Origin: Leifsonia sp. Root112D2
Lineage (GTDB): Bacteria > Actinomycetota > Actinomycetes > Actinomycetales > Microbacteriaceae
Assembly: GCF_001424905.1 (NCBI RefSeq)
Contig: NZ_LMCU01000001.1
Location: 2,659,480-2,723,479 of the forward strand
Length of the DNA stretch: 64,000 nucleotides
Direction of reading: 5' to 3'
Shown: positions 23,577-32,490 of the stretch, in pieces
Layout: each line of letters opens with the position of its first letter
Numbering within the stretch: the first letter of the stretch is position 1
Notes under the pieces: model-generated
The model's database searches: none
Told to the model about the DNA's origin: nothing
The model's input: the letters and a program-made list of their open reading frames with translations, nothing else
Position numbers and translations under genes: made by a program

Positions 23577-25301
23577 ATGAGACGACGAGCCAGAGGCGAT
23601 GCGCGACACGCGAGCGCGTCCTCGGCAGCGCCCTCGACTGATTCATTCATCGGGCCCGACCGCATGACCGGCCCGGATGCCGCCGTCGACTGGCAATGGC
23701 TCGCCGGCTATCGCATCGTGCGCAAACTCGGGCAAGGCAGCAGGGCTGCCGTGTACCTCGGGCATGCGGGCACCGCACCGGGCCATGCACGCACTGTCGA
23801 GACAACCGTGGCGGTGAAGGTCTTCGAGCCGCACGTGAACCGCGAAAGCGTCGATCTCGAGATCGAGGCGCTGACCGCGGTCTCCTCGGGGGCATCCGCA
23901 CGTCTGAGCGCGGGTTCCGCACACATTGTGCGGCTGCTCGATGTCTCGATGTCCGCGTTGCGACCGCGGTGCCTCGTGCTCGAAAGGCTGGGCGGCGGCT
24001 CGCTCGCCGCACTTCTGGGGCGAGCACAGCCGTTGAGTGCGGGCATGGCCGTCACGGTGCTCGTTTCGGTCGTCCGCGCATTGGAGCAGCTGCACCGTGC
24101 GGGTTTCGCACAGGACAGGATCGCCCCGGCAGGCGTGATCATCGATGGCACCGGTCGCCCCGTGCTCGTCGGACTCGGCCATCTTCGCCGCCTTCCCACC
24201 CAGTCGGATGCTGCTGCCGCAGAACGCCTGGCCGACTACGCCAGGTTCGCCCTGCTCGTCACCCGGGTGTTCGACGCCGTCGGTGATGCGTTGGCGCGCG
24301 ATCGCGGCGAGAAGATCGCAGACTGGCTGGCAGCGCTGCCCAGTTCAGATGGCAGCGAGAATCGTCGGAGCGCCGAGGAGATACCTGCTGAGATCGAGGA
24401 TCGGCTGTTCGCGGTGGCCCGGCCCCGTGCGCTCACCGCTCACCCGAGCGCGGAGCGCAATCACGATCCTGGGGCCGCACACGAATCGGCACGTGGCGAC
24501 GATGGCGAGCAGAGAGCGGCCGACACGCTACGTCGGAAGGCCCGTGCCCACCGTGGCCGCCGTGCTGCCGTGATCGTGGCACAGGGCGAGGCCGAGAAGG
24601 GAGCAGGCGATGCGGCGCCGCGAGAGACGCTCTCACGGTCGCTGAGACGATTCGTTGGCGCTACGGTCGAGGCCGTGGTCGCGGAAGGCGTGATCCGGCA
24701 CGTGCGTGCGCGGCTCGGCGCGGTGCTGCGCGCTCGGCGACGCCCGCTCATCGTCGGTGGTGGCATTGGGGGAGTGCTGCTCGTACTCGTTCTCGCCCTG
24801 ACGCCACCGGGTGCTGCAGTCGACAACGCTGCGGCCAACGAATCGCACGGGAAATCGCACGGCGAGCCGCGTTCCAGCTCAAGCCCGGCTTCGTCCGCAG
24901 ACCCCCGCGCGACCGCGCGCGCCGACCCACAGACCGCGGCCATTGCCGCCGGCGACCCCGTTGCCGCAACGGAGGCCTTGCTCACGCGGCGAGGTGCGTG
25001 CCTGCGTACCGTCTCACTCGCCTGTCTGGACGGCGTCGACCAGATCGCGTCGCCGATCCTCGACGCGGACCAGAGCCTGATCGGCCGTCTCGTCAACGAC
25101 TCCGACGCGTCGCCGGGGCAGGATTATGCCGACTTCACGGTTTCGCTCATCCAGCGCAGTGGCGGGTCTGCGCTGATAGCGCTCGCGCCACCAGTCGGCG
25201 GCTCGGGTACGCAGTCCGGCACAGAAACGCCGAAGCCGGCCTCTGCCCTCGTGATCGAGGGCGAGACCGGCTGGCGGTTACGAGAGATCTTGACGAACTG
25301 A
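23577..25301 (+). CDS. Membrane-anchored Ser/Thr pseudokinase
   Basis: 574 residues. Residues about 50-290 have the order of a Hanks-type kinase: glycine loop LGQGSRAAVYLG, TVAVKVFEPH with Lys81, and the hinge LVLERLGGGSLAALL. The catalytic loop reads QDRIAPAGVIID at 179-190 (HRD aspartate to Arg181, lysine to Ala, asparagine to Gly), and the metal-binding DFG is GLG at 199-201. It should not phosphorylate. Residues about 300-385 are a charged, probably disordered linker. One membrane helix lies at about 390-411 (VGGGIGGVLLVLVLAL), and an outer domain of about 165 residues contains two cysteines. Start ATG 23577 is chosen over an upstream start because the extension runs antisense to lipB. 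No partner gene is obvious. Confidence 0.82.
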   Translation: MRRRARGDARHASASSAAPSTDSFIGPDRMTGPDAAVDWQWLAGYRIVRKLGQGSRAAVYLGHAGTAPGHARTVETTVAVKVFEPHVNRESVDLEIEALTAVSSGASARLSAGSAHIVRLLDVSMSALRPRCLVLERLGGGSLAALLGRAQPLSAGMAVTVLVSVVRALEQLHRAGFAQDRIAPAGVIIDGTGRPVLVGLGHLRRLPTQSDAAAAERLADYARFALLVTRVFDAVGDALARDRGEKIADWLAALPSSDGSENRRSAEEIPAEIEDRLFAVARPRALTAHPSAERNHDPGAAHESARGDDGEQRAADTLRRKARAHRGRRAAVIVAQGEAEKGAGDAAPRETLSRSLRRFVGATVEAVVAEGVIRHVRARLGAVLRARRRPLIVGGGIGGVLLVLVLALTPPGAAVDNAAANESHGKSHGEPRSSSSPASSADPRATARADPQTAAIAAGDPVAATEALLTRRGACLRTVSLACLDGVDQIASPILDADQSLIGRLVNDSDASPGQDYADFTVSLIQRSGGSALIALAPPVGGSGTQSGTETPKPASALVIEGETGWRLREILTN

Positions 25302-25305
25302 GCCT

Positions 25306-26811
25306 CTAGATACCGAGGTTCGCCTCGAAGTCCGCGGCCTCGAGCCGCGCCTTGACGGCGCCGAGGAAGCGCGCGGCATCTGCACCGTCGACGATGCGGT
25401 GATCGTACGACAGCGCCAGATAGACCGTGGAGCGAATCGCAATGGCATCCGAGCCGTCGACCGAGACGACAACCGGGCGCTTCGTGACCACGCCGGTGCC
25501 GAGAATGGCGACCTGCGGGAGGAACACGACGGGCGTGTCGAACAGCGCGCCTCGTGAACCCGTGTTGGTCACGGTGAACGTTCCACCGGACAGCTCGTCG
25601 GGCTTGAGCTTGTTGTCGCGCGTGCGCTCGGCGAGATCGGCGATCTCCTTCGCCAACCCGGCGATGTCCAGTGACGACGCATCACGGATGACCGGCGTCA
25701 ACAGGCCACGCTCGGTGTCCACTGCCATGCTGACATTCTCGTGGTCCGGGTAGACGATGGTGTCACCGTCAATGGTCGCGTTGACCACCGGGTATGCCTT
25801 GAGTGCCTCTGCGGCGGCCAGCGTGAAGAACGGGAGGAAGGAGAGCTTCGCACCCGTCTTGGCGAGGAAGTCATCCTTCACCCGAGTGCGCAGCGCGGCA
25901 ACGGCGGTGACATCCACCTCGACGACGGTGGTGAGCTGCGCGGACGACTGCATCGAAATGACCGCACGCTCCGCAACGACCTTGCGCAGTCGTGACATGG
26001 GCTGGGTGGTGCCACGCAACGGCGAAACCTCGAGCGGCGCTGCTGGTGCGGCAGCCGGGGCGGTCGTCTGCGGCGCAGCCTCGGCGGGAGCCTGGGCGCT
26101 CAGGATGTCTTCCTTGCGAATGCGACCGCCGACTCCGGTACCCGTGACCGTGGAGAGGTCGACGCCCTGCTCGTTCGCGAGCTTACGCACGATAGGGGTG
26201 ACGTAACCGGCGCCGCTGGAGTGCGATGGCGCGCGAGCCGGCTCCTCGGCAGACTCAGGAGTAGCAGCGGGCGCAGGAGCAGCAGGGGGCGCCGCGACCG
26301 GTGCCGGAGCAACAGGAGCGGCGGGCTGCTGCTCGGCAGCGGGAGCCGGTTCTGGCGACGCGGGCGCCGGGGGAACCACGGGAGCTGCCGCGGCAGGAGC
26401 CTCAGCCTCTTCGGCAACCTCGGTCGATGGCGCCTCGGGGGCAGTCTCAGCGGCAGGCGCGGTCTCTGGCTCCGCAGGAGCGGCAACGTCGGCAGCGGGT
26501 GCGGCCTCGGCGGGCGCCGGTTCAGCAGGAGCGGCCTCCGCTGCGGGAGCCTCCGGCTCACCACCCTGGGCGGATCCGTCACCGATCTTCGCCAGGATGG
26601 CGCCGACCTCGACGGTCTCGTCCTCCTGCACGAGGATCTCCTCGACGACGCCCGCGATGGGCGACGGAATCTCGGTGTCGACCTTGTCGGTCGAGACCTC
26701 CAGCAGCGGCTCGTCGACCTCCACCCGGTCGCCAACGTTCTTCAGCCAGCGGGTGACCGTGCCTTCCGTTACACTCTCGCCGAGTGCCGGGAGGCTGACG
26801 GATTCGCTCAT
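25306..26811 (-). CDS. sucB: 2-oxo acid dehydrogenase E2, dihydrolipoamide succinyl/acyltransferase
   Basis: 501 residues. One N-terminal lipoyl domain with the lipoylated lysine in STDKVDTEI (near residue 43), a 130-residue Ala/Pro-rich swinging linker, an E3-binding domain (YVTPIVRKLANEQGVDLS), and a catalytic domain ending in the histidine motif LSYDHRIVDGADAARFL. It transfers the acyl group from lipoamide to CoA. Strong AAGGAGA before ATG 26811. In actinobacteria this E2 usually serves pyruvate dehydrogenase and may be shared with the oxoglutarate complex, so the symbol is provisional. lpdA is upstream on the same strand with a 72-bp gap that contains a TAGGCT -10-like word. Confidence 0.92.
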   Translation of the reverse strand: MSESVSLPALGESVTEGTVTRWLKNVGDRVEVDEPLLEVSTDKVDTEIPSPIAGVVEEILVQEDETVEVGAILAKIGDGSAQGGEPEAPAAEAAPAEPAPAEAAPAADVAAPAEPETAPAAETAPEAPSTEVAEEAEAPAAAAPVVPPAPASPEPAPAAEQQPAAPVAPAPVAAPPAAPAPAATPESAEEPARAPSHSSGAGYVTPIVRKLANEQGVDLSTVTGTGVGGRIRKEDILSAQAPAEAAPQTTAPAAAPAAPLEVSPLRGTTQPMSRLRKVVAERAVISMQSSAQLTTVVEVDVTAVAALRTRVKDDFLAKTGAKLSFLPFFTLAAAEALKAYPVVNATIDGDTIVYPDHENVSMAVDTERGLLTPVIRDASSLDIAGLAKEIADLAERTRDNKLKPDELSGGTFTVTNTGSRGALFDTPVVFLPQVAILGTGVVTKRPVVVSVDGSDAIAIRSTVYLALSYDHRIVDGADAARFLGAVKARLEAADFEANLGI

Positions 26812-26883
26812 GAGATTGTCTCCTTCAAAACCAAATTCTTCATAGTTAGCCTAATGCAGTGGGGTGTTGTGCGCCCGCGGCTG

Positions 26884-28260
26884 CTAGATCGTGTGCAGCG
26901 GTTTGCCCGCGAGGTACAGGAAGGCCTCGCCGAGCGACTCGTTCTGGGTGGGGTGCGCGTGAATGAACGGCGCAACATCCTCGGGGTATGCCTCCCAGTT
27001 GACGACAAGCTGTGCCTCACCGATGAGCTCACCGACGCGAGCACCGATCATGTGCATGCCGACGACGGGGCCGTCAACGACGCGCACGACCTTGACCGAT
27101 CCGTTCGTGCCGAGAATCTCGCTCTTGCCGTTGCCGGCAAGGCTGTAGTCGTAGCTGGAGACCTTCTCGGCGCCATACTTCTCGACGGCCTTCGCCTCGC
27201 TCAATCCAACGGATGCGACCTCAGGGTCGCAGTAGGTCACCTTCGGAATGTTGACGTCCTCGACGATGATCGGGTTCAGGCCCGCGATCTCCTCGGCGAC
27301 GAAGATGCCCTGCTGGAACCCCCGGTGGGCCAGCTGCAGCCCAGGAACGATGTCGCCGACGGCGAAGACGCCGGGAACGTTCGTGGCCAGGCGCTCGTTC
27401 GTGAGCACGAAGCCGCGATCCATCGTGATGCCGGCCTCCTCGTATCCGAGGTTCGCTGTCACCGGTCCGCGGCCGACAGCCACGAGCAGAATGTCGGCCT
27501 CGACAGTGTCGCCGTTCTCGAGCGTGACGACAACGCCGTCATCGCTCTGCGTGACGCCGGAGAAGCGCACACCGAGGCGGAAGTCGATGCCGCGGCGGCG
27601 GAATGCGCGCTCGAGCGACTTGCTGATGGACTCGTCTTCGTTCGGCACCAGGTGAGGGAGCGCCTCAATGATCGAGACCTCCGAGCCGAAGGACTTCCAG
27701 ACACTCGCGAACTCGACGCCGATGACGCCGCCGCCGAGCACGGCTACGCGCTTCGGCACGAAGTCGAGCTGCAACGCCTGCTCGCTCGTGATCACGCGGC
27801 CGCCGATGTCCAGTCCCGGCAGTGAGCGGGAGTAGGAGCCGGTGGCCAGAATCACGTTCTTGCCCACGATGTCGTCTTCGCCCACGCGCACCGTTGTGGG
27901 GGAGACAAGACGCCCCTCGCCCTCGATGACCGTGATGCTGCGGCGTGCCTTCACCAGGCCCTGCAGGCCCTTGTACTTCTTCGCGATGATTCCCTCGCGG
28001 TATGCGGTGACGCCGGCGATGTCCACACCCTCGAAGGTCGTGTTGATGCCGTACTTTGCCGAATCGCGGGAGAAGTCGGCGACCTCGGCCGCGTGCAGCA
28101 TCGCCTTGGTCGGAATACATCCGCGGTGCAGACAGGTTCCACCGACCTTGTCCTTCTCGATCAGGCCAACGGTGAAGCCCAGTTCGCTGGCGCGCAATGC
28201 CGCCGCGTAACCGCCGCTTCCGCCACCGAGCACCACAATGTCAAAATTCTGTTCCGACAC
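26884..28260 (-). CDS. lpdA: Dihydrolipoyl dehydrogenase (E3)
   Basis: Reoxidises dihydrolipoamide with NAD+. 458 residues. FAD motif VVLGGGSGGYAAALRA, redox disulfide GGTCLHRGCIP, NAD motif VAVLGGGVIGVEFAS, second FAD motif VFAVGDIVPGLQLAHRG, and the catalytic His-Glu pair in HAHPTQNESLGEAF at the dimer interface. GTG start at 28260 with AAGGGAG upstream on the minus strand. It works with the E2 encoded just downstream and shares a direction with it. Confidence 0.95.
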   Translation of the reverse strand: MSEQNFDIVVLGGGSGGYAAALRASELGFTVGLIEKDKVGGTCLHRGCIPTKAMLHAAEVADFSRDSAKYGINTTFEGVDIAGVTAYREGIIAKKYKGLQGLVKARRSITVIEGEGRLVSPTTVRVGEDDIVGKNVILATGSYSRSLPGLDIGGRVITSEQALQLDFVPKRVAVLGGGVIGVEFASVWKSFGSEVSIIEALPHLVPNEDESISKSLERAFRRRGIDFRLGVRFSGVTQSDDGVVVTLENGDTVEADILLVAVGRGPVTANLGYEEAGITMDRGFVLTNERLATNVPGVFAVGDIVPGLQLAHRGFQQGIFVAEEIAGLNPIIVEDVNIPKVTYCDPEVASVGLSEAKAVEKYGAEKVSSYDYSLAGNGKSEILGTNGSVKVVRVVDGPVVGMHMIGARVGELIGEAQLVVNWEAYPEDVAPFIHAHPTQNESLGEAFLYLAGKPLHTI

Positions 28261-28334
28261 CTACGAAACTCCCTTGTGCATCAGGTTCTGTGCACGCCCC
28301 CTTTGTCGGCATATTTCTCCGACTGAAGAACGTG

Positions 28335-28357
28335 ATGGGCAAGCTTTTCTCGCCCAT
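28335..28357 (-). terminator. Imperfect hairpin after pepA
   Basis: ATGGGC at 28335-28340 pairs with GCCCAT at 28352-28357, with further partial pairing inside. It sits 10-32 bp after the pepA stop and 75 bp before lpdA. No U-tract. Confidence 0.35.
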
Positions 28358-28366
28358 ACGACCTTA

Positions 28367-29881
28367 CTACTGTCGGGAAAAATCCTCGGCAAGACTCAGC
28401 AGCGCGCGAACGCTCACACCCGTCGGTCCCTTGCCCGTGAAACCAGAAGGGGAACCCGGGCCCTTGGCCGGGCCGGCGATGTCCAGATGTGCCCACGGAA
28501 TGCGCGGTGCCGACTCGTCGTCCGAGACACGACCCACGAATTCCTGCAGGAACACTCCGGCCAGGAGCATCCCTCCCGCCGTGACGCCGGGATTCGCGTT
28601 GGCGATGTCCGCGACGTCAGAGTTGAGTGAGGCACGCAGTTCATCGGGCAGGGGCATCGGCCAGAGCAGTTCGCCGCTCGCGGATGCCGCGTCACGCACC
28701 CGTTGCACCAGTGCGTCCTCGCCCATCACCGCCGCATAGCGCGTGCCCAGGGCCACCATCGCCGCTCCGGTGAGCGTTGCAACGTCGACTATCGCATCCG
28801 GGTGCTCCTCGCTTGCGGCCGAAAGACCGTCGGCCAACACGAGCCGGCCTTCCGCGTCGGTGTTGAGCACCTCCACGGTGCGTCCACCGCGAATGTGCAG
28901 CACGTCGTTGGGGCGCATTGCGCTCCCTGACGGCATGTTCTCGGCGATGCACATCCACGCGGTGAGGCGCACCGGAAGCGCGAGCTCGGCGGCGGCGAGC
29001 ACAACGGCAAGAACGGTGGCGGCACCGGTCATGTCGTACTTCATGCCGACCATGGGTACGGGCGGCTTCAGCGAGATTCCGCCGGTGTCGAAGGTGATTC
29101 CCTTGCCGACGAGTGCGAGATGCCGTTGTGCCGAGGAGGGAGAATAACTCACCTTGACGAGGCGAGGGCCGCGACTCGACCCCTGCCCTACGCCGAGAAT
29201 CCCACCGAAGCCATCTTCGGCCAGACGCTGCTCGTCCCAGACCGTCACCTCGACGGGCAAGTGCTCCGCCGCTTCGAGGGCGGCATCGGCGAGCGTCTCC
29301 GGGTACAGATCCGATGGAGGCGCATTGACGAGGTCTTTGACCAGCGCCACAGCGGCTGCGCTGGCGCGTGCCCGGGCGAGCGCTGCATCCGCGTTGCCGA
29401 GATCGCTGTGCACGGTGATGGCCCTGGGCGGCCGAGTCGCGGGCGAGGCCGCCTGGCTGCGAAGACCCTCATAGCTGTAGGCGCCGAGCGCCGCACCCTC
29501 GAGCACCGCCTGCAGCTGGGTGTTCGTCTCGAGCGGCAGCGCGATCGCCACGGCGTCGACGCCCTTCAACTGGCGAACGGCGGAGCCCAACGCGTAGCGC
29601 AGTTCGTCGGGGGAGTGCGTGGCAGGCACGGCTATCACGGCGAGTGCGGGACCGCCGTCCATTCCCGGCAGACGCACCAATTCGTCTTTATGGCCGGTGA
29701 AGCCGACAGCGCGCAGTTGCTGAGCAACTCCGTCGAATGAATCCGAGGCCCACAGCACCGGTCCGGCCGCCTCGTCGGCGCCGGCGGATGCGGCTATCAC
29801 GACGAGCGGAGCATCCGGCTCGGTCACGACGGGGGAGGAAACGACAGTCAGGGTGGGAACGCTTATGCGGGGCACAGTCAT
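28367..29881 (-). CDS. pepA: Leucyl aminopeptidase (M17)
   Basis: Cytosolic hexameric metallo-exopeptidase that releases N-terminal residues. 504 residues. The C-terminal catalytic domain has GKGITFDTGGISLKP (metal lysine and aspartate), KYDMTGAA, the NTDAEGRLVLADGL signature, and DVATLTGAAMVALG. The N-terminal domain is shorter and less conserved, as in actinobacteria. ATG 29881 has TAGATT (minus strand 29893-29888) 6 nt upstream, so it is probably leaderless. Divergent from the PAC2 gene across 87 bp. Confidence 0.95.
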   Translation of the reverse strand: MTVPRISVPTLTVVSSPVVTEPDAPLVVIAASAGADEAAGPVLWASDSFDGVAQQLRAVGFTGHKDELVRLPGMDGGPALAVIAVPATHSPDELRYALGSAVRQLKGVDAVAIALPLETNTQLQAVLEGAALGAYSYEGLRSQAASPATRPPRAITVHSDLGNADAALARARASAAAVALVKDLVNAPPSDLYPETLADAALEAAEHLPVEVTVWDEQRLAEDGFGGILGVGQGSSRGPRLVKVSYSPSSAQRHLALVGKGITFDTGGISLKPPVPMVGMKYDMTGAATVLAVVLAAAELALPVRLTAWMCIAENMPSGSAMRPNDVLHIRGGRTVEVLNTDAEGRLVLADGLSAASEEHPDAIVDVATLTGAAMVALGTRYAAVMGEDALVQRVRDAASASGELLWPMPLPDELRASLNSDVADIANANPGVTAGGMLLAGVFLQEFVGRVSDDESAPRIPWAHLDIAGPAKGPGSPSGFTGKGPTGVSVRALLSLAEDFSRQ

Positions 29882-29956
29882 GCTTCGAATCTAGCTGTTC
29901 GCTCTGGGCGTGGCTCAGCGGGCGTCTTCTGCGGGCCTCGTGCAGAGACCGACGAT

Positions 29957-29962
29957 TAGAGT
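29957..29962 (+). promoter_or_regulatory. -10 element of the PAC2 gene (leaderless)
   Basis: TAGAGT, followed by 6 nt and then ATG 29969. There is no purine-rich ribosome site between them, so transcription should start at or next to the A of the start codon. Confidence 0.55.
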
Positions 29963-29968
29963 TAATGC

Positions 29969-30898
29969 ATGCGCGAACCCAGCGAGTTGTATGAGTTGAA
30001 CCCCGACATCGACAGGGTTCCCGAGGGCCTGCACCTCGTCGCCGGCCTCACGGGTTTCGCGGACGCCGGCTCGGGAGTCACCCAGTTCAGCAGCCATCTG
30101 CTTTCCACTCTTGAACACACGGATGTCGCGACGTTCGACGCCGACATTCTGCTCGACTATCGCGCACGGCGGCCCACGATCTACTTCGATCAGGATCACC
30201 TCAGCGACTACCAGCCGGCGACCCTCAAGCTGTATCTCGCGTATGACGAGTTGCACCAGCCCTTCCTGCTTCTGACCGGGTTCGAGCCCGACTTCCAGTG
30301 GGAGCGCTTCACCGCCGCCGTGCTCGAGCTGCTCGACCGTTACAAGGTGAAGAGCGCCACGTGGGTGCACTCCATTCCCATGCCCGTGCCGCATACCCGG
30401 CCGATAGGTCTCACCGTGAGCGGCAACCGCGCCGAGCTCATTGAGAGCATGTCGGTGTGGCGGCCGCACACCCAGGTTCCGTCCAACGCGCTGCACCTGC
30501 TCGAATACCGCATGCAGCAGCTGGGCTATCCGATCGCCGGCTTCGTCCTCCTGATTCCTCACTACCTGGCCGACACCGAGTATCCGGCGGCCGCAATCAC
30601 CGCGCTGGAAAGCATCGGCGCCGCGACGGGTCTCATCTTTCCGACGGACAGCCTGCGACAGCAAGACAGGGACTTCATCGCGAACATCGACGAACAGGTC
30701 GCGGCGAACGGTGAACTGGGTCGGCTTGTCGGCACCCTCGAGGAACGCCACGACGCCTACATGGCGGACAGCCCGATCCATTCGCCGCTGACGGATGTCG
30801 ACGGCGAACTGCCCTCTGCCGACGAGATAGCGGCCGAACTCGAGAACTTCCTCGCGTTTCGTCGACACGGTGATGACGAGACGGGTACCGCGCGCTGA
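29969..30898 (+). CDS. PAC2-family protein
   Basis: 309 residues of the PAC2 (proteasome-assembly-chaperone-like) superfamily common in actinobacteria. Typical features: the start LTGFADAGSGVTQ..., a central acidic block DADILLDYRARRPTIYFD, FLLLTGFEPDFQWERF, and IPMPVPHTRP. The archaeal/eukaryotic relatives help assemble proteasomes, but actinobacterial function is unproven, and no proteasome gene is in the window. Cytoplasmic. The C-terminal 50 residues are acidic and probably flexible. A 51-bp gap to the MFS gene, which has its own -10, argues against a strict operon. Confidence 0.87.
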   Translation: MREPSELYELNPDIDRVPEGLHLVAGLTGFADAGSGVTQFSSHLLSTLEHTDVATFDADILLDYRARRPTIYFDQDHLSDYQPATLKLYLAYDELHQPFLLLTGFEPDFQWERFTAAVLELLDRYKVKSATWVHSIPMPVPHTRPIGLTVSGNRAELIESMSVWRPHTQVPSNALHLLEYRMQQLGYPIAGFVLLIPHYLADTEYPAAAITALESIGAATGLIFPTDSLRQQDRDFIANIDEQVAANGELGRLVGTLEERHDAYMADSPIHSPLTDVDGELPSADEIAAELENFLAFRRHGDDETGTAR

Positions 30899-30937
30899 CG
30901 TGCCCGTCAAGGGTTTTTTGGTCGAGACGGAATTGGC

Positions 30938-30943
30938 TAGATT
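30938..30943 (+). promoter_or_regulatory. -10 element of the MFS gene (leaderless)
   Basis: TAGATT ends 6 nt before GTG 30950. The only purines between are AGTCAG, too close to act as a ribosome site. A T-rich run GGGTTTTTTGG at 30911-30921 lies just upstream and may also end the PAC2 transcript. Confidence 0.5.
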
Positions 30944-30949
30944 AGTCAG

Positions 30950-32281
30950 GTGAACTCCCGACGATCCTGGCTGATCTTCGGGGTCGGGGTTCTGGCCTAT
31001 CTCATCGCCGTCATGCAGCGCACGACGATAGGCGTTGCCGGTGTCGCGGCCACCGATCGCTTCCACAGCACGGCGTCGGTTCTGTCGACCCTGGCCGTGC
31101 TCCAGATCGTCGTCTATGCCGTCATGCAGGTTCCCGTCGGCGTGCTGATCGACAGGGTCGGATCGCGATGGTTGATGGCCGTCGGAACCGCGCTGATGGT
31201 CGTGGGTCAGGTGACCGTGGCCATTGCGCCGACGATAGGCGTCGCGATTCTCGGACGCGTGCTGGTCGGTGCCGGAGACGCGACGGTGTTCACCTCCCTG
31301 ATGCGGCTCACGAGTTCCTGGTTCCAGGGCCGCATTGTGCCCCAGCTCTCCCAGTGGATAGGCAACATCGGTCAGTTCGGCCAGGTGCTCTCGGCCATCC
31401 CGTTCGCACTGGTGCTGCACCAGGCCGGCTGGACCACCGCGTTTCTGTCTGCGGCATCCCTGTCGGTCCTGGCTTTCATCGGCATCGTCATCGTCATAAC
31501 GGACCGGCCGAAGAGTTCACGTGAGGGTCCGCGGCCGGCGAGCTGGCCCGAAGCATTGCGGGCGCTGCGGGTGAGCCTGAAACGACCGGGCACCCAACTG
31601 GGGTTCTGGTCGCATTTCACCACCCAGTCATCCGGCACCGTCTTCAGCCTGATGTGGGGCTTTCCCTTCATGGTCTACGGGCTCGGCTACGACGCGGGGG
31701 ATGCGGCCGCCGCTCTCATCGTGATGGTGGCTGCCGGTGTGATCGTCGGCCCCCTTCTCGGACTCATGACTGCGCGCTTTCCCCTGCGGCGCAGCAACAT
31801 CGTGCTCGCCATCGTGCTGCTTGTCGGAGTGGCCTGGGCCTTCGTGCTGCTCTGGCCGGGCACGCCACCGTTCTGGCTGATCGTGCTTCTGCTCGTGGCG
31901 ATGGGGATCGGCGGCCCCGGATCGCTCATCGGCTTCGACTTCGCGCGAACGTTCAATCCCCTGCACAGCCTCGGCTCCGCGAACGGCATCGTGAACGTCG
32001 GCGGCTTTCTGGCGAGTTTCGTGATGATGTTCCTGATAGGAATCGCCATGGATACGCAGAATGCGATTCGTGTGGCTGGCGGGGCGGCATCCGATCTCTA
32101 CGCGCTCAGTTCCTTTCGCTGGGCGTTCGCCATTGAATACGTCGTGATAGGAATCGGAGTCGTTTTTCTTGTGCGCGCCAGGCGGCGCACACGGCGCCAG
32201 CTCTCAGACGACGAGGGAATAGAGGTGGGGCCGCTGTGGGTTGCACTTGTGGAACGATGGCGCAGGCGGAGCTCGTCGTGA
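30950..32281 (+). CDS. MFS transporter
   Basis: 443 residues with about 12 membrane helices. The motif between helices 2 and 3 is VGVLIDRVGSRWLMAVG (a good match to GxLaDrxGrr), and the N-terminal helix ends in AVMQRTTIGVAG. A charged loop near residues 185-205 separates the two six-helix halves, and the C-terminus is basic (RARRRTRRQ). Substrate cannot be assigned. GTG start at 30950. Confidence 0.85.
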   Translation: MNSRRSWLIFGVGVLAYLIAVMQRTTIGVAGVAATDRFHSTASVLSTLAVLQIVVYAVMQVPVGVLIDRVGSRWLMAVGTALMVVGQVTVAIAPTIGVAILGRVLVGAGDATVFTSLMRLTSSWFQGRIVPQLSQWIGNIGQFGQVLSAIPFALVLHQAGWTTAFLSAASLSVLAFIGIVIVITDRPKSSREGPRPASWPEALRALRVSLKRPGTQLGFWSHFTTQSSGTVFSLMWGFPFMVYGLGYDAGDAAAALIVMVAAGVIVGPLLGLMTARFPLRRSNIVLAIVLLVGVAWAFVLLWPGTPPFWLIVLLLVAMGIGGPGSLIGFDFARTFNPLHSLGSANGIVNVGGFLASFVMMFLIGIAMDTQNAIRVAGGAASDLYALSSFRWAFAIEYVVIGIGVVFLVRARRRTRRQLSDDEGIEVGPLWVALVERWRRRSSS

Positions 32282-32490
32282 AGTGGCCCGGGCCGGTGGC
32301 AGGGTTCAACTCGAAAGCATGCAATAATTGATTCTGGACCCGTTCATATCCTGGGTGCGATCGATCATGTATCGGTCGCGATTGAGACTCAGGACTTGAC
32401 ATGGGTCTTAGTAATGTTCACATGCAACCTGAGCCTGGCCCCTCCCGCGCTTCGAAAGTATCGCCTGTGCCCGGTCTGAAAGGTGTTCCC
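32282..32490 (+). promoter_or_regulatory. Leader region of sigA
   Basis: A 209-bp gap. A perfect TTGACA is at 32396-32401, but no good -10 follows at 16-18 bp (best TCACAT at 32418). An in-frame ATG at 32401 opens 30 extra codons that lack the usual N-terminal composition. GAAAGG at 32478-32483 is the ribosome site for ATG 32491. Confidence 0.35.

Noticed and set aside
26840..26862. IdeR-box-like TTAGGCTAAC upstream of the E2 gene
   Set aside because: Only the central 10 bases of the 19-bp consensus match. TAGGCT is better read as a -10 hexamer of the usual local type.
26221..27825. A 534-codon open frame on the plus strand with Arg/Gly/Ser-rich start
   Set aside because: The Gly/Arg-rich part mirrors the Ala/Pro linker of the E2 gene and the rest mirrors lpdA; both minus-strand genes are certain.
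32396..32424. A complete sigma-70 promoter with TTGACA before sigA
   Set aside because: TTGACA is perfect but no acceptable -10 is found 16-18 bp downstream, so only a partial element is reported.
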